Of a stretch of 64,000 nt of DNA, positions 25,381 through 37,200 are shown in pieces; positions within the stretch are counted from its first letter, which is position 1, and each line of letters opens with the position of its first letter. The stretch covers positions 36,505,797 through 36,569,796 of the forward strand of contig CM039184.1 in NCBI GenBank assembly GCA_008360975.2, written 5' to 3'. The DNA is from Lichenostomus cassidix. Taxonomy: Eukaryota; Chordata; Aves; Passeriformes; Meliphagidae. The position numbers and the translations under genes were made by a program. A model generated the notes under the pieces. It saw only the letters and a list, made by a program, of their open reading frames with translations, searched no databases and was not told the DNA's origin.

Positions 25381-28029
25381 GGTCATAAGTAGGATTATTA
25401 ATTTCTGTGAAACCAGCCTGTTGCTTGGGTTCACATGTGAGTTTCAGTATTTTGGATAGCTCCATGGGGTGAAAATGAGAGGGGAAGTAAAATTTCTGAC
25501 AGCATATGCAATGTCTTTAGATTCTGGCCTTTAAAACTCACATTTAGACTTGTTTTTTGATAAAAATTCAAAAGAATCCTTCACTTGCAAGAAATTAATA
25601 TAGTGTAGAGCTTAGCTTATGATAATACTTCATATGCTTAATTTCATTAACCACATTTTAAACCACATTCTCTACTTGCCACTTTCTCTGAAAGGATGGT
25701 GGATCCTCTGGAAGGATGAACATCTTCAGTTTCTCCTTTTGAAATGCATATCACACATCTCCTTGGCTAAATGTACAGCTTCTTTTCTTGCAGTGCTAGC
25801 ATCCTTTGAGGTAATTCCTCCTGCTCTTCTCACTTTATTCACTTTCAAAAAAGCGTCTACTGCTGTGGTTTTTATACTCTTCTGGGGGCTTTTCCAACAT
25901 CTCTCACATAGAATGTATGAGATATAAGAAAAAATCTGGAAACATTCTGGAGAAGTAGCAGCATAAAACATGGCTCCTGTATCTATTAAAATATATTTAC
26001 ATTCACTTTCATTATAAATTAAATTTTAATGAGAAGAGAATGCCTCAGAAGAGATTTATTTAAATACTTACATTAGTGGTTTGATTCTGTAATTGTTTTC
26101 AGAAGTTGTTTAATTAAATAAATGCTTATTAGCTTATCCTTAGTTTAGAGACTGTCAGAATATGTACTTTTAAAGGTCAGCCCTGAGGTAGTTTCCTTCT
26201 TAATGTTGTGGGGAGGGAAAAAGAAGAGCAAAGATCACTGCTTGGGTACTTTGCCTGGCTTTGAATGGAAAGAAAAACCCAAACAAACCATAAAGTCTTA
26301 ACAATCATTTTGCTTTCATCATGTTTTAAAAGGCTTGTGCAAAGCCTTTCTCCTCTGCAGAGCCAAGCAGGATTTATCCCTTTATGATTGTCTTAGAGCA
26401 TTTAAAATGCAGGAAAACGAGTTTAGCAGCTGTCAAAATTAGTGCAACTCCTGGGACTAATAAAAAGAAAAACTGTAATGTTGACACATCAAATAACATC
26501 CTCGGGATGTGGGACAACACCTAATGTGCGTTTGGCCTGACCTGCAGTGCGTGAGTGGCAGCTCTTGTGCACAGTCATTAACGTGAAGAGGGACATTATG
26601 CTGAGGTCTCAAATTGTGTCTACTGCTTAAAGGACACTAAACGTTTTACTGTAAGTGTGGGGGACCAAAGCAAACCCTGAATTTTTGGAGAGCTGCATTG
26701 CAGTACTGATGTGTGCTTAAATGCCCCTTATAGCACGTGTGTGTATATGTTATTTCTTCAGTGTGTGGATGTGGATATGTCTATTAATACTCATATTTCT
26801 AAAATATTTGTTTGGCTTATATGCATACACATTTAATGTATAGTGAGGAATTATAAGAATTACTAAATATATGTTTTTTAAAAATATTTCCAGGTGCTAA
26901 AACAGACAAGAATATCAGTAGAAAATACAAGTAGGAAAAAAAGCAAAATATTGTTTAAAGAGAAATTTGTTTCCAATATACTGATTTAATTACCTTGAAC
27001 TAAATAGGTCAAGGACTCGAATGCAGAAAAGGATTGCAAGTCAAAATGCAAAACACCCCAAACCCATCACCCTTCAAAGAAAGGTTTCCAGGCTTATCTG
27101 GATGAATAGTGACCTTAGAAAGAACCTCTTCCCTCCTGCCCTAAAGACAGCATGAAAGAGAGCTTTATCTTGTAGGTCAGAGAAAGTAGGAAGGGGTTAG
27201 AATTGCCAGAACTCAAGCTGAAGCAACCTTTGTAAGGAAATTAAAACAAATAAACAAAAAGATTCTTTAGATAAAGAAGAGAACAAGATCTGTTTGTACG
27301 AGGTAACCTGTATTGGCCCTAAATAAGAGTAGTATTTTGAATCACTTCTAAATAGTGATGCTAAAAATCTGCAAAAGGCAGATAGCTAATGGTTATGGAC
27401 ATGTGACAATGGAAACCACCTCCCTAATGAAGGTAAAATAAGCTCAGCATGTAACAGATGCTAAATGGATTTGGATAGGTACTCTCCAAAGTACCTATCC
27501 AAATTGGGAATTGGATAGGTACTCTCGAGAGTTTTGCCATTTGAGTTTGGTAGCAGCTTTTAAGAAAATGGGATGAGAAGTAAAAATAAAGTAGAACAAA
27601 GTAAAATTTATGTTTTTCAATGATGTATCTTCCTAAAGTAAGATTAGGTAAGACACCTGATTACATTACCAGAATTAGAAGTTATTTTTTTAATATCCCT
27701 GACTCAGTTCAAGCATAAGGCATATGCTGTCTGTGCCAACTGTGGCCATTCTAGTTTGTGTTTTGTATTAAACATTCTAAACTTGCTGTGGAGTAGTGTT
27801 TTATGGCTTGGTTTGTGCTGAGGGAGTTAAAACTTTTGTTCCATGGGCCAACAAATTTCTTTTTACTGGGTCAGGTTGATTCTGGGAATGAAATTTGATG
27901 CTTGCAGGGAGTTCCCATCCAGGGGACTTCCCTTCCTTTTCATGCTACATAAACTCCCTTGTTTTTCTCCTACCAAAAAACATGCTCTATGTGTATTCAA
28001 GGTCTTTTCTCTGGGAGTCCATCTTTTTT
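25381..28029. other. Intergenic, no gene recognised
   Basis: Contains a compact non-repetitive stretch of mixed composition with several CpGs (about 26335-26690) and the alternating inverted repeat at 27.5 kb. No gene seen. Confidence 0.75.
27469..27532 (+). repeat. Triple alternating inverted repeat plus 12-bp palindrome
   Basis: TTGGATAGGTACT occurs at 27471-27483 and 27511-27523. Its exact complement AGTACCTATCCAA sits between them at 27490-27502. The middle arm can pair with either flank (loops of 6 and 8 nt; the left stem extends to 15 bp). The right copy runs into the perfect palindrome ACTCTCGAGAGT (27521-27532). No function is implied by the sequence alone. Confidence 0.9.
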
Positions 28030-28306
28030 CCCAGGTAACAAGCAATAGACCAAGAGGAAATGGCCTCATATTGTGCCAAGGGAGCTTTAGATATTGGATA
28101 TTAGGAAAAATTTCTTTGTTAAAAAGGTGGTCAAGCATTGGAACAGGATGCTGAGGGAAGTGAGAGAATCCCTGTCCTTGGAGGAGTTCACAAACACGTA
28201 CACTTGGTGCTGGGGATGTGGTTTAGCAGTGGACATGGCACTGCTGTGTTAATGGTGGGTGGAGTCAGTGATTTTAGAATTGCGCTCTGACCTAAATGAT
28301 TCTATG
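28030..28306 (+). mobile_element. CR1 LINE 3' fragment
   Basis: Sense orientation. It contains TTGGATATTAGGAAAAATTT, GTGGTCAAGCATTGGAACAG and GTCCTTGGAGGAGTTCACAA, then the end region GACCTAAATGATTCTATG. It is the terminal part of ORF2 plus the 3'UTR, truncated at the 5' side. The last ATTCTATG repeat is a single unit. Confidence 0.85.
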
Positions 28307-31300
28307 TGCAAATACATCAACAGCTAGCCTTGCCTCTACTACTGTGGCCCAATATTTCCTGAATGTCATTGTTGGAAATCTAATGCATACAAAATAATAG
28401 TAAATGGCTTATTGCTTGCAAGAACTAAGCAGTGATGCCTGGAGGGGGTTTAAAGGCTGTGTTATGAAAGCATTATATACACTGGTTATTAATAGAAATT
28501 ACTGCTCTGACTTTAGTGAGAAACTATTGTTCTCCAAAGAGCTTGGAGAAAATTTTCTTTCCAAAGGCAGGATTTAGGACACTATGGAAAAGAGCCAACT
28601 GCTCTGAATTGCTATTGCTTTTTCATAAGCAACTGGAGACAAATTTTATTAGACTTTTTTTTTCAAGAAGTACTAGCTACTGTTGACTGATTGTATTCAG
28701 AGAAAGGGGAGGATAGACAACTTGACAACAAAAGCTTTCATAACATTTTCACTAAGGGCTGGAGTGCCTGCAAATTTTTATTTATTTTTGGCAACTTTTA
28801 TCTGCCTGTAAGTGTGGAAGTGCCACACAAGGGAGAGAAAGAGATCATCCATATGAGATTAGCAGCCAACTTGTTCCCTAATATCACCTAAAATTACCAT
28901 TCTTGCCATGGTGGAGAAACATGCTTTGTCCTCCTAGAACAACTTTACAGTTTGTGTATGTTTTGTTGGGTTTGATCCTCCTCCTTGCTGACGACTGATA
29001 TATTTCCTAACCCATAGAACTGCTGTGTGTCCTACTGTACACCCTGCCACTGCATGTTAGCACTAGAAAAAGATCTTCTGCCTTATCTGAATCTCTCCCT
29101 GCTCTGCTCCTTAAAACATCTTTTTTCTTCCAGATCCTGCAAGAGTCATTTCAGAAGGCTGCTTTGTGGGTGGCAGTGGGTGCAGGAGGAATATGTCTGG
29201 TATGCCATTACAGGTGTGACTCTTCAAAGTCAGTTTTTCTCTGCACTACCTGCAGTACAGAGAAAAACTGACTCTCATGACTTGTTTAGGGCTACTTGTG
29301 TCATGTTCTTCCTTCTTCAGAGGAAGCTGAGCAGAGATGAGATGTAGTTCAGCATATCTCTGTCTAGACAAGCAGTGAACACTGATGCATGCAGCAGGTG
29401 AAGCAGTGAAAGAGCTGTTGGGAGCCTTCAAGGAGGGTCTGCAAAGATTTGAAAATCTGTAAAGCAGGTTTACAGTGTCCCGAAATCTAGTCACTTTCTA
29501 CACAAGCATAGTAGTTGCATGTTGGGTGAAAATAGCATTATCTTTTCTCTCCTTAGTGAAACACTCCAGAACTGTCCCTAACTTTATTAAATGCAGCCCA
29601 ACATTCACCGTATAACCAAAGCTTGGCATACTCAGAGCCAATGCTAGCAGAGTGCTGCAGGTGGTCAGTTGAGGGATGTGTGCTGTAAGCATGATGAACC
29701 TTTACCTTTGAGACTATTTTACCATAGTCTGTCACTTTTATTCATCTACTGATTTATCTGGATAACACAATTTTCAGATTTTTGACAGTGATGTTTAATT
29801 GCTGAGGTATCTATATTTTTCAGCTTCCGAGGACGTACATTCCAGATTGTCTTCTATTGAGCAGAAGCTAGGGTTTAAATGCAAGTTTGACTTGGAGGCA
29901 AAGCCTTCTGGTTGGGTGCTTTTGGTCTCTACTGTGCTCACTCTTAGATTAATTATTTTTGTGGTCTTGTAAAAAAGAATTAGCTTGCATTTTTTCTTTT
30001 CTAGTGAATATCTATTTGCCATCAACAGGTTCTTAAAAGGTGGTTATAGGCTATTTTTGCCTTTAAAGTATTTTTTATTTGGGTTATATCTTCATAGAAA
30101 AACAAACAAAAAAAGAGAAAACTGCACTGTATTAAGTATTTTAATTCCAAATACAATTTTCATTTCAGAAGAGAAAATTATCTGAAACTTTTACTCAGAA
30201 AATAATTACTGATATGTGGAACATTTTCTGCGTAAATACACCCCTTGCATGTTTAAGGAAATGAAATTTCATTAATGTTTGGCATATTATATGCATAATC
30301 CCATAGAGTTCAAAGTCTTGTTTTACACTTCAGCACTGGGAATCAGGATTTCCCAACACAATGCAGTCAGAAAAAATGAATTAGCAGTGACGCAGAGCTT
30401 GTGACCTCCTTGGCGCCAAGCGGCTACGTTTAGCCAATTTCCTGCAAGGATGTAGTTCAAGGAAAGTTTCTCACTGATGCCTAATGTATTTTATATGATC
30501 ATACTTACCTTTTTAACTTTTATAGGAGTGACTTAAAATCAATTTTAACAGTTCCTTGAATACCATTCCCTTGTTGAAAATAAGATTTAATTTCACTGCC
30601 TTTGTATATGCCCTGTTTGACCGCTAAGTCCAGTGTTTTGTTATTTCAAGACTTCAAACATGTCATAAATAAATTTCCACTGGGTTGGCACTTCCTTTTT
30701 GCTTCCTGATGTAGGGATTGATTGTTCTTTGCAAGTCTCTTGGGATTTTATGAGCTTTCTCAGAATGACTGACTTGACCACAAATTCAACCATCATAATT
30801 TTCAGAAACCGTTCACACAGAAAAGCCAATAGAGGCAATTTTTAGAACAATAGTAAGTGCTACATATTGTATGAGATCAAATCCCTTCTCAGGTGTAAGA
30901 GGAGATACAGACAATGATGGGAGCTATTCAAAATGGTATTTGTGGGATTAGAGTCAGTAGCAAAGAAGGTTGTTAACGTGAAATTTGTGTAAGATAATAT
31001 TCCTAGAATAAGTTTCTCACAAGGGGTGTCTTTGTATATGCACAAAAATACTGGCATGGTTAAATAGACTACTTGGCATTTGGGAACCTTATCAAGTACC
31101 ATGGAGGGGAAATGAAATTAAAACTTTGTACTGAATCCACTTAGGATAAGAACGTATTAAAATTTTAATAATATCTAAATTAGCTAAGTAATGTAATTGA
31201 ATAATTAAGTATCCCAGACAGAAATAAGAAAAGAAATAACTGTAATAAAAATGATTAATTGAGAAAGTAAACATTCAGAGTTCAATCCAAATGCTTAGAG

Positions 31301-31683
31301 AGAGAGATGTCCAATGGCATCTTAAATATCCAAGTGAATCCTGTTCTTCTCTAGGTCTTGCATTTATACCTGGTAGCCTTGAAGTGTCAGCTGTGCTTGA
31401 TGTCTGAAACAAGACTCTTGCTATGTTCAGTCTCAGAAATCACCTTTTCCTATTCTACTAACTATTCAATAGTATTAGGATCTTCTGGTCAGTAATAAAA
31501 TATTGTCTCTTAGTTAATAAAACAGGATGAATAAGATCACTTCTTTTGGATAATTCAACAGAATTGTTAAACATCTGAGATTTAATGCTCTTTTTTCTTA
31601 AGCACTTTTGTCCATAGCTGGAATTTCTCTTCTGTGCCAAACTGTGTGAAATGTTGGGGAAGGTGTCTGCATCCAAGGAATCA
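28307..31683. other. Intergenic, no gene recognised
   Basis: Contains the 29.2-kb hairpin and the CpG-bearing palindrome at 30.4 kb. Open frames of up to about 106 codons (29027-29347) lack any recognisable domain. Confidence 0.75.
29228..29273 (+). repeat. Perfect 16-bp hairpin
   Basis: AGTCAGTTTTTCTCTG (29228-29243) and its exact complement CAGAGAAAAACTGACT (29258-29273) are separated by 14 nt. Three further pairs are possible in the loop after one mismatch. Not within a recognised repeat. Confidence 0.9.
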
Positions 31684-32185
31684 AAGAATCATAGAATCAT
31701 TTAGGCTGGAAAGAAACTTCTAAAATCATCAAATCTGAACTAAGGCTAGCACTGCTAAGTCCATCACTAAACCATGTCCTCAAGTGCCACATCTAGGTGT
31801 CTTTTAAATTCCTTCAGCAATGATCACTCATTCACTTCCCTGTATCAGCCTGTTCCAATGCCTGAAAACCCTTTAGGTGAAGAAATTGTTTGTAATATCC
31901 AATCTAAACCTCCTCTGGTGTAATTTGAAGCCATTTCCTCTCAGACTTTGCTTGTTACTTGGGAGATCTATTCCCACCTCACTAAAATCCCCTCTCAGGT
32001 AGTTGTAGAAATCCAGATCATCTCCCCAAGCCTCCTTCTCTCCAGGTTAAACACCCCCAGTTATTTCAGCCATTCTCATAAAACATGTTCTCCAGACCTT
32101 CACCAGCTTCCTTGCCCTTCTCTGGACTTGCTTCAGCACCTCAATGTTTTACTTGAACTGAGGGGCCCAGAACTGTTTCTGTGAT
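31684..32185 (-). mobile_element. CR1 LINE 3' fragment
   Basis: Antisense in the window: starts AAGAATCATAGAATCATTTA (the complement of the CR1 3' end) and continues through AGTGCCACATCTAGGTGTCT, CAGCCTGTTCCAATGCCTGA, CTTCTCTCCAGGTTAAACAC and TTCACCAGCTTCCTTGCCCT to GAGGGGCCCAGAACTG. About 500 bp, diverged, 5' truncated. The sequence just beyond 32185 may belong to the same or another repeat. Confidence 0.88.
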
Positions 32186-32330
32186 GGCAACTATATCCTA
32201 GTTTTCCAGATGCACTTCCAACTCCTGTTGGTTGTCGTCCATGTGGCGTGCATTGGTGCAGATGTACTTCACTTAGTCTATTGATCCCATCATCTTTTAT
32301 GGGGTTTTGGATCTCTTATTTGGATTTCCT
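32186..32330. repeat. Possible repeat-derived sequence next to the CR1 fragment
   Basis: Contains GTCCATGTGGCGTGCATTGG followed by TGCAGATGTACTTCACTTAG, wording I associate with dispersed avian repeats, directly abutting the CR1 fragment at 31684-32185. Could be an upstream part of the same CR1 or an older element it landed in. Confidence 0.35.
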
Positions 32331-34138
32331 ACTGACTTTTGAGATGCTTTAACCAATTAGAAGAGTTCTCTGGAGCCAACTTGGCACATATCTGTGTTGG
32401 ACAGCTATTGCCCTTGAATATCTTATAGGCAGCTTTTTCAAGAAGTTAATTTTTACCAATATTTTGAAGCTGAAAATGAGATTGTGCAGTTATTTCCTAT
32501 TCCAAATATTGGGCAAAACCGGATTAAATATTTAAAGACAGTAATTGCTGAAAAGCATGTTTTGTAATGGTGGATGATGTGTAATTAGCATTCCTAGACT
32601 TACTATTTAAAATATTTCTGGAAAGCATTCTAAGTGACGCAGAAGCATTAAATATGCATTTAATTTGTGTAAAAAAAATGCTGCTGGCACAGTCATTCAC
32701 TTAGAACAAGTGGTTACTTGACTACTGAGCAAACGTGATTCTAATGAATGGAGTACAATATCACATAACTTTCCTATGTTCCTACCACAGAAAAAAACGT
32801 GGAGGGTTTTGATCCAAAGTAATCACTTTTCCTGTTTTCATCCACAAGTTGTACAGTTTCACCATGCTGTGTGGAAAGACAGCTGGAATTATGTACCCTG
32901 TGTGAGCAACTACTATACAAGTTTGTACTTAGGAAGTAAATGAGCTCTGAAATATTTGTGCATTTGCTTGAAAAAACCAAAACTACTTACTAATTTGCCA
33001 ACGTACATATGCCCCATATAATCACGACAATTATGCCAATTTAATCAGAATTTTCTGCCCAGTGGCATAGCTTTCAGTGTTCAGTTGTACGTAATGTGCA
33101 GCTAGTACCTAAAATGAAATTGGAAAGGCAAAACTGAACTCATCAGAGCACTTTTTCTTGTCCACCTGCACAAATTTAGAAAACTGATATAGAGACCAGA
33201 ACTGAGAGTTTGATCTCCATTGCTCAATAACTAATTCAAAGTGGAAGAAGTTGTATGTAGAACAGTGGGAAGATTGATTTTCATTATCAAATCTTATCAA
33301 AGAGAAGGTGAGTCTCATTAGGGGAGATGCTAAATATCAGTCCTGCAATGTAAATACCTGAAGTTTTAAATAACTGTGCTCAATTTGAGTCTGACCTGCT
33401 TTATAAGGAGAGAAACTATGTAATGCCACATGCAGCCCTTCCTTACGACAGCTTACTACAGAAGGTAGGCAGAAAAAATACACAAGAGGCTGGATGCTAC
33501 AACACTGGCTGTGGTATGATCCAGGAGCAAACAGCAGCTGGTCTCAGTTTTGGAACTGGGGAGATGAACAGAGAATCAACTAACAGCTACAGAAACAATG
33601 GTGGGAGAGAAATCCCTAGACAGTGATTGCACATGAAATTAAGTGGTGAAGCTAAAAGGTGACAGAAACTCAGACTTGATGTACATTTTACATAAAATTA
33701 ACTTCAGGTAATACTACTTAAAATACAATTTCTTACAAAAAACTAAACAAATGTTCTCTTACCCATTTTATAATATTAGGTAATAAAAAAACATTTTCTC
33801 TAAGTCATTCATAATATGTGTGAGGAGATCATGTATTATGGGACACACTTGAAAGGTTTGCAAAGTGCTGCAGCATCTGACATTACCAATTTTGCTCTAA
33901 GACCTAGCAAGGGGTCATTTCTTTGCTCAGGTTAAAATGTTGTCATTCTTACTGTAAGGAAGTTATGATATTTGGAAAGAGATACTTTCTGTTTCTGGCA
34001 ATCTTATTTTTGCATCTGTATGTGATGTGATGTGATATGATTTATCTAGCAAAATAGGAAGGGGTTCAAAACAAGAGTTTTCCCCCAGATTTCCCTTCAA
34101 AATCAAATATCTTATTATTTTTGTTTTACTCTAGTTAC

Positions 34139-34205
34139 CTATATATATATACTTCATATATATATATACTTCATATATATGTATATATGCATTTATGTAT
34201 ATATT
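34139..34205 (+). repeat. TA-rich minisatellite, 17-bp period
   Basis: TATATATATATA interrupted by ACTTC at a 17-bp spacing (34151 and 34168), then decaying into TATATATGTATATATGC. Confidence 0.85.
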
Positions 34206-37200
34206 TTTTCTTATACAGACATATTATATATGCTTTATTGTTTTCCTAAATATATCTGTAGGAATTTAGCAAGTGTTGTTAATATTTAGGAAGAAAGAGT
34301 TATATTCCATACTTTGAAGGGAATACTAATTTTCTGTTTATTTTTTTTAACAATAAATAACAACATAATTCTCTATTGATCTGTCACTAAAAAAAAGGAC
34401 ACAATAGTGAGCTATGCTATAGTTTAAGCATCTTCTTCCTTGACTTGGGTGTTAGTATCTAAATTCTGCCTAGGAAGCACTTCCCAATTAAAGCATGTTA
34501 GAATTCAAGACCTACTGCTTGTACAAATTGACTGAAATAACTGATTTCAGTAGAAAGCAATGGGTGGAAAAAAAATAGCCTTAACTGAACAACAATTCTG
34601 GCACTCTTGGGGAAATGGGAACAGATGGTTTTACTCCAGATCCAGGACTGTTATGCTTTTTTTTTCTCACTGTCTCTCCTCCTGTCTTTCAAGGACAACA
34701 TTTCCCCTTTTCTGCAAGATCATACAGATTTATTTTTTGATGCTTCTTAGCAGGATGTGCATAGATGTGGAGTTATGAAATTCCATACAGAAAGATGCAT
34801 GAACCAAATTGAGCCAGAAGGGAGACTGCTGCTCTGCTTTTGTGAAGATACTGGTATTCCTCACAGAAAGAGTAGCTGCAGGAAAATGTCAGAAATGGAT
34901 CAGAAAAGTTGGCCAGAGCCTGTATTGGTAACATCGCAGGGGATCAGACTATATATAAACTGCATATTATGTATTAATTAGATATGTTAAAGTGAGACAG
35001 CCTATCTCACTAGTGCTGGATACCAGATGTTAGTACTTGGTTGTGCAGAACTTCAAACATTTTTAATTTTCATTGAAATTTGCAGTGAAAAAAAGATATG
35101 TCTTGTTTGCATCTTGTCATGGGAATTAGTCTGCTGTTTATGGACAGTTTAGAAAACAGCCTAATTCTGGTCTGAAAGGGCTGATGCAAGAGTAGGCTGT
35201 TTCTATTGTCTTTATTTTTCAATGCATCTGTCATTAAATATATTTTTTCGTCCGTTGAAAATGTATGAAATATATGAATGGTCTTGGAATGATGATTTTA
35301 TGGAGTTATATGAAAACCTTGCAGTGCTCTCTGTCTTATTTGTAGTTGAGTATCTCCAAAGAATATGCGTAACATCTTTTCTTCTGTATTTTGGCATGAA
35401 AGGGAGAATAGATCTGCTAGGAATGCATACTGTTTGGGGTAATCTGAAAGTAAAACAGAATGTATCAGAATTCCAACTAAAGAAATATATTAGTTTTTGC
35501 AACATTATTTTTTAAATGGTTTAAGGGCAAATGTGATGCTTTTCACATACACAGTGTGCCTCAGCACATGGAATGATCCAGCTGAGCAACTTTCTCTGCT
35601 TATAGTTTTCTGCTCAGCAGAAACAGTTTAGTCAATGATTGTTTTCTTTGGTGTAAAGACAAAGTAAAATGTAGGCAGTGCAAGCAATAAGGAGAAATTA
35701 ACAATACCCAAGGGGAAAAACAAACTTGCAAGGCTTTAGAAGTAGAACAGATCAGCTCTCATTAATTCCTGAATGTTGTTTTTGTCTTTGAAAGGAATTA
35801 CTTTTTTTTTTCTGCTAAGATAAATTTGAACATGTGAGTGTTAAGTATCAATTTACAAATCTGAGTCTTGAAGATACACAAGCAGAACATTATCTAATTG
35901 CTTCAATGACAGTTTTGTACTTCAAGAAAATGTCAAGTTAAACAGTTTTTTCATTTAGCAGACAGCTTCATCAGAAAAAAATGCAAATAAGATGTAAAAT
36001 AGTTTCATGGTCCATGTGAATATCTTTCATATCTCAGATAAATTCAGGTTAAGTATTTTTGAAGCCCACTAAGTGAATTGCTAGAATTGTGAATCCAGCC
36101 CTTTTCTTAGAGTCCTGTATTTTCTTTAGTATTCAAAGTGTGTGATGAGAAGTAAAAAGATGGATTTTTCACCTTTTTTCTCACATCTGAAAAACGAGCT
36201 GAACATTCATCACCTCAAATCACCCCACCAGAATGTTGTGTGTCAATGACTTGGCATTGCTGCTAAGCACCATGAATAAATTAGTGTGTTTCATTCTTTC
36301 ACAGCAAGCACTACACTAAAATGTGTTCTTGGTTTGCACGAGCATCTATAAATCGTTATGAAAGTTATTTCAAGAAAGCTCAAAGCAAGCACTCAAACAT
36401 GAGTGGAAGATACAGAGCTCACTGTGCTAGCTGGAGAGTGCAGGGGCCAGAAGGACTAATGGGGAGGTTATCACAGTCAGCCAAAAGGGAATATGTGTTA
36501 CTCTACTGATGTCAAATTGGAGCTTGCCCTGACTTTAGCCCCAAATCTTTACTGTAAAATTACTGATAATACTGGGGATGAATGCTTGACAGACTTTTCA
36601 TGTGTGTAAATAACGTAGTATTTTTCCTTTCTGATTTTCCTGGATGGTTTGAAAGAAAAAAAACCCATCAGACTTTTATTACTGACATAAGAGGAATTAC
36701 TACTGTCTTATTCACCTCTTTAATAGATTTTAGACCATTGAATTTCAGTAAAGAAACTTTTCTTTTTAAGAATGGTTTTCTTTTCTGAATTCTTTTAGTG
36801 GTTATACCTCACTACCCATGAAGATAACAGCTTAGGAAATGGTAATGTATTGCTTTCATCAAGGTATATAAAGTATTAAATAATCATTAAATAAGAATTG
36901 TAAAGCAAGTAATACTCCAAAAGAATCAAGTGTACACATTGCAAGGCAGCTGAAAATTTAAGTATACAAAAGTTGTAACTGTGTTAATTTACCCTACAAA
37001 TTAATGAAATCACAGCAGAAATACAGAAAGATGTGGAATTTCTTCGTACAGTGTAGAACCATTGCAACTCACTTACTCAAAGAGAGCAAAGCATGTCATG
37101 TCCTACAGATGAGAAGCATGAAAAAAAAGAGAGATGGGAAATAGTTACATGAACTAGATGAAAAGGATTTATTCCCATACTTGTCAAATTTCCAGAACTA

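Noticed and set aside
29027..29347. 106-codon plus-strand frame, with an overlapping minus-strand frame
   Set aside because: No domain, signal or codon pattern; spans the 29.2-kb hairpin. Chance open frame.
34139..34205. Regularly spaced repeat considered as a CRISPR-like array
   Set aside because: TA-rich minisatellite with no unique spacers, in a vertebrate genome.
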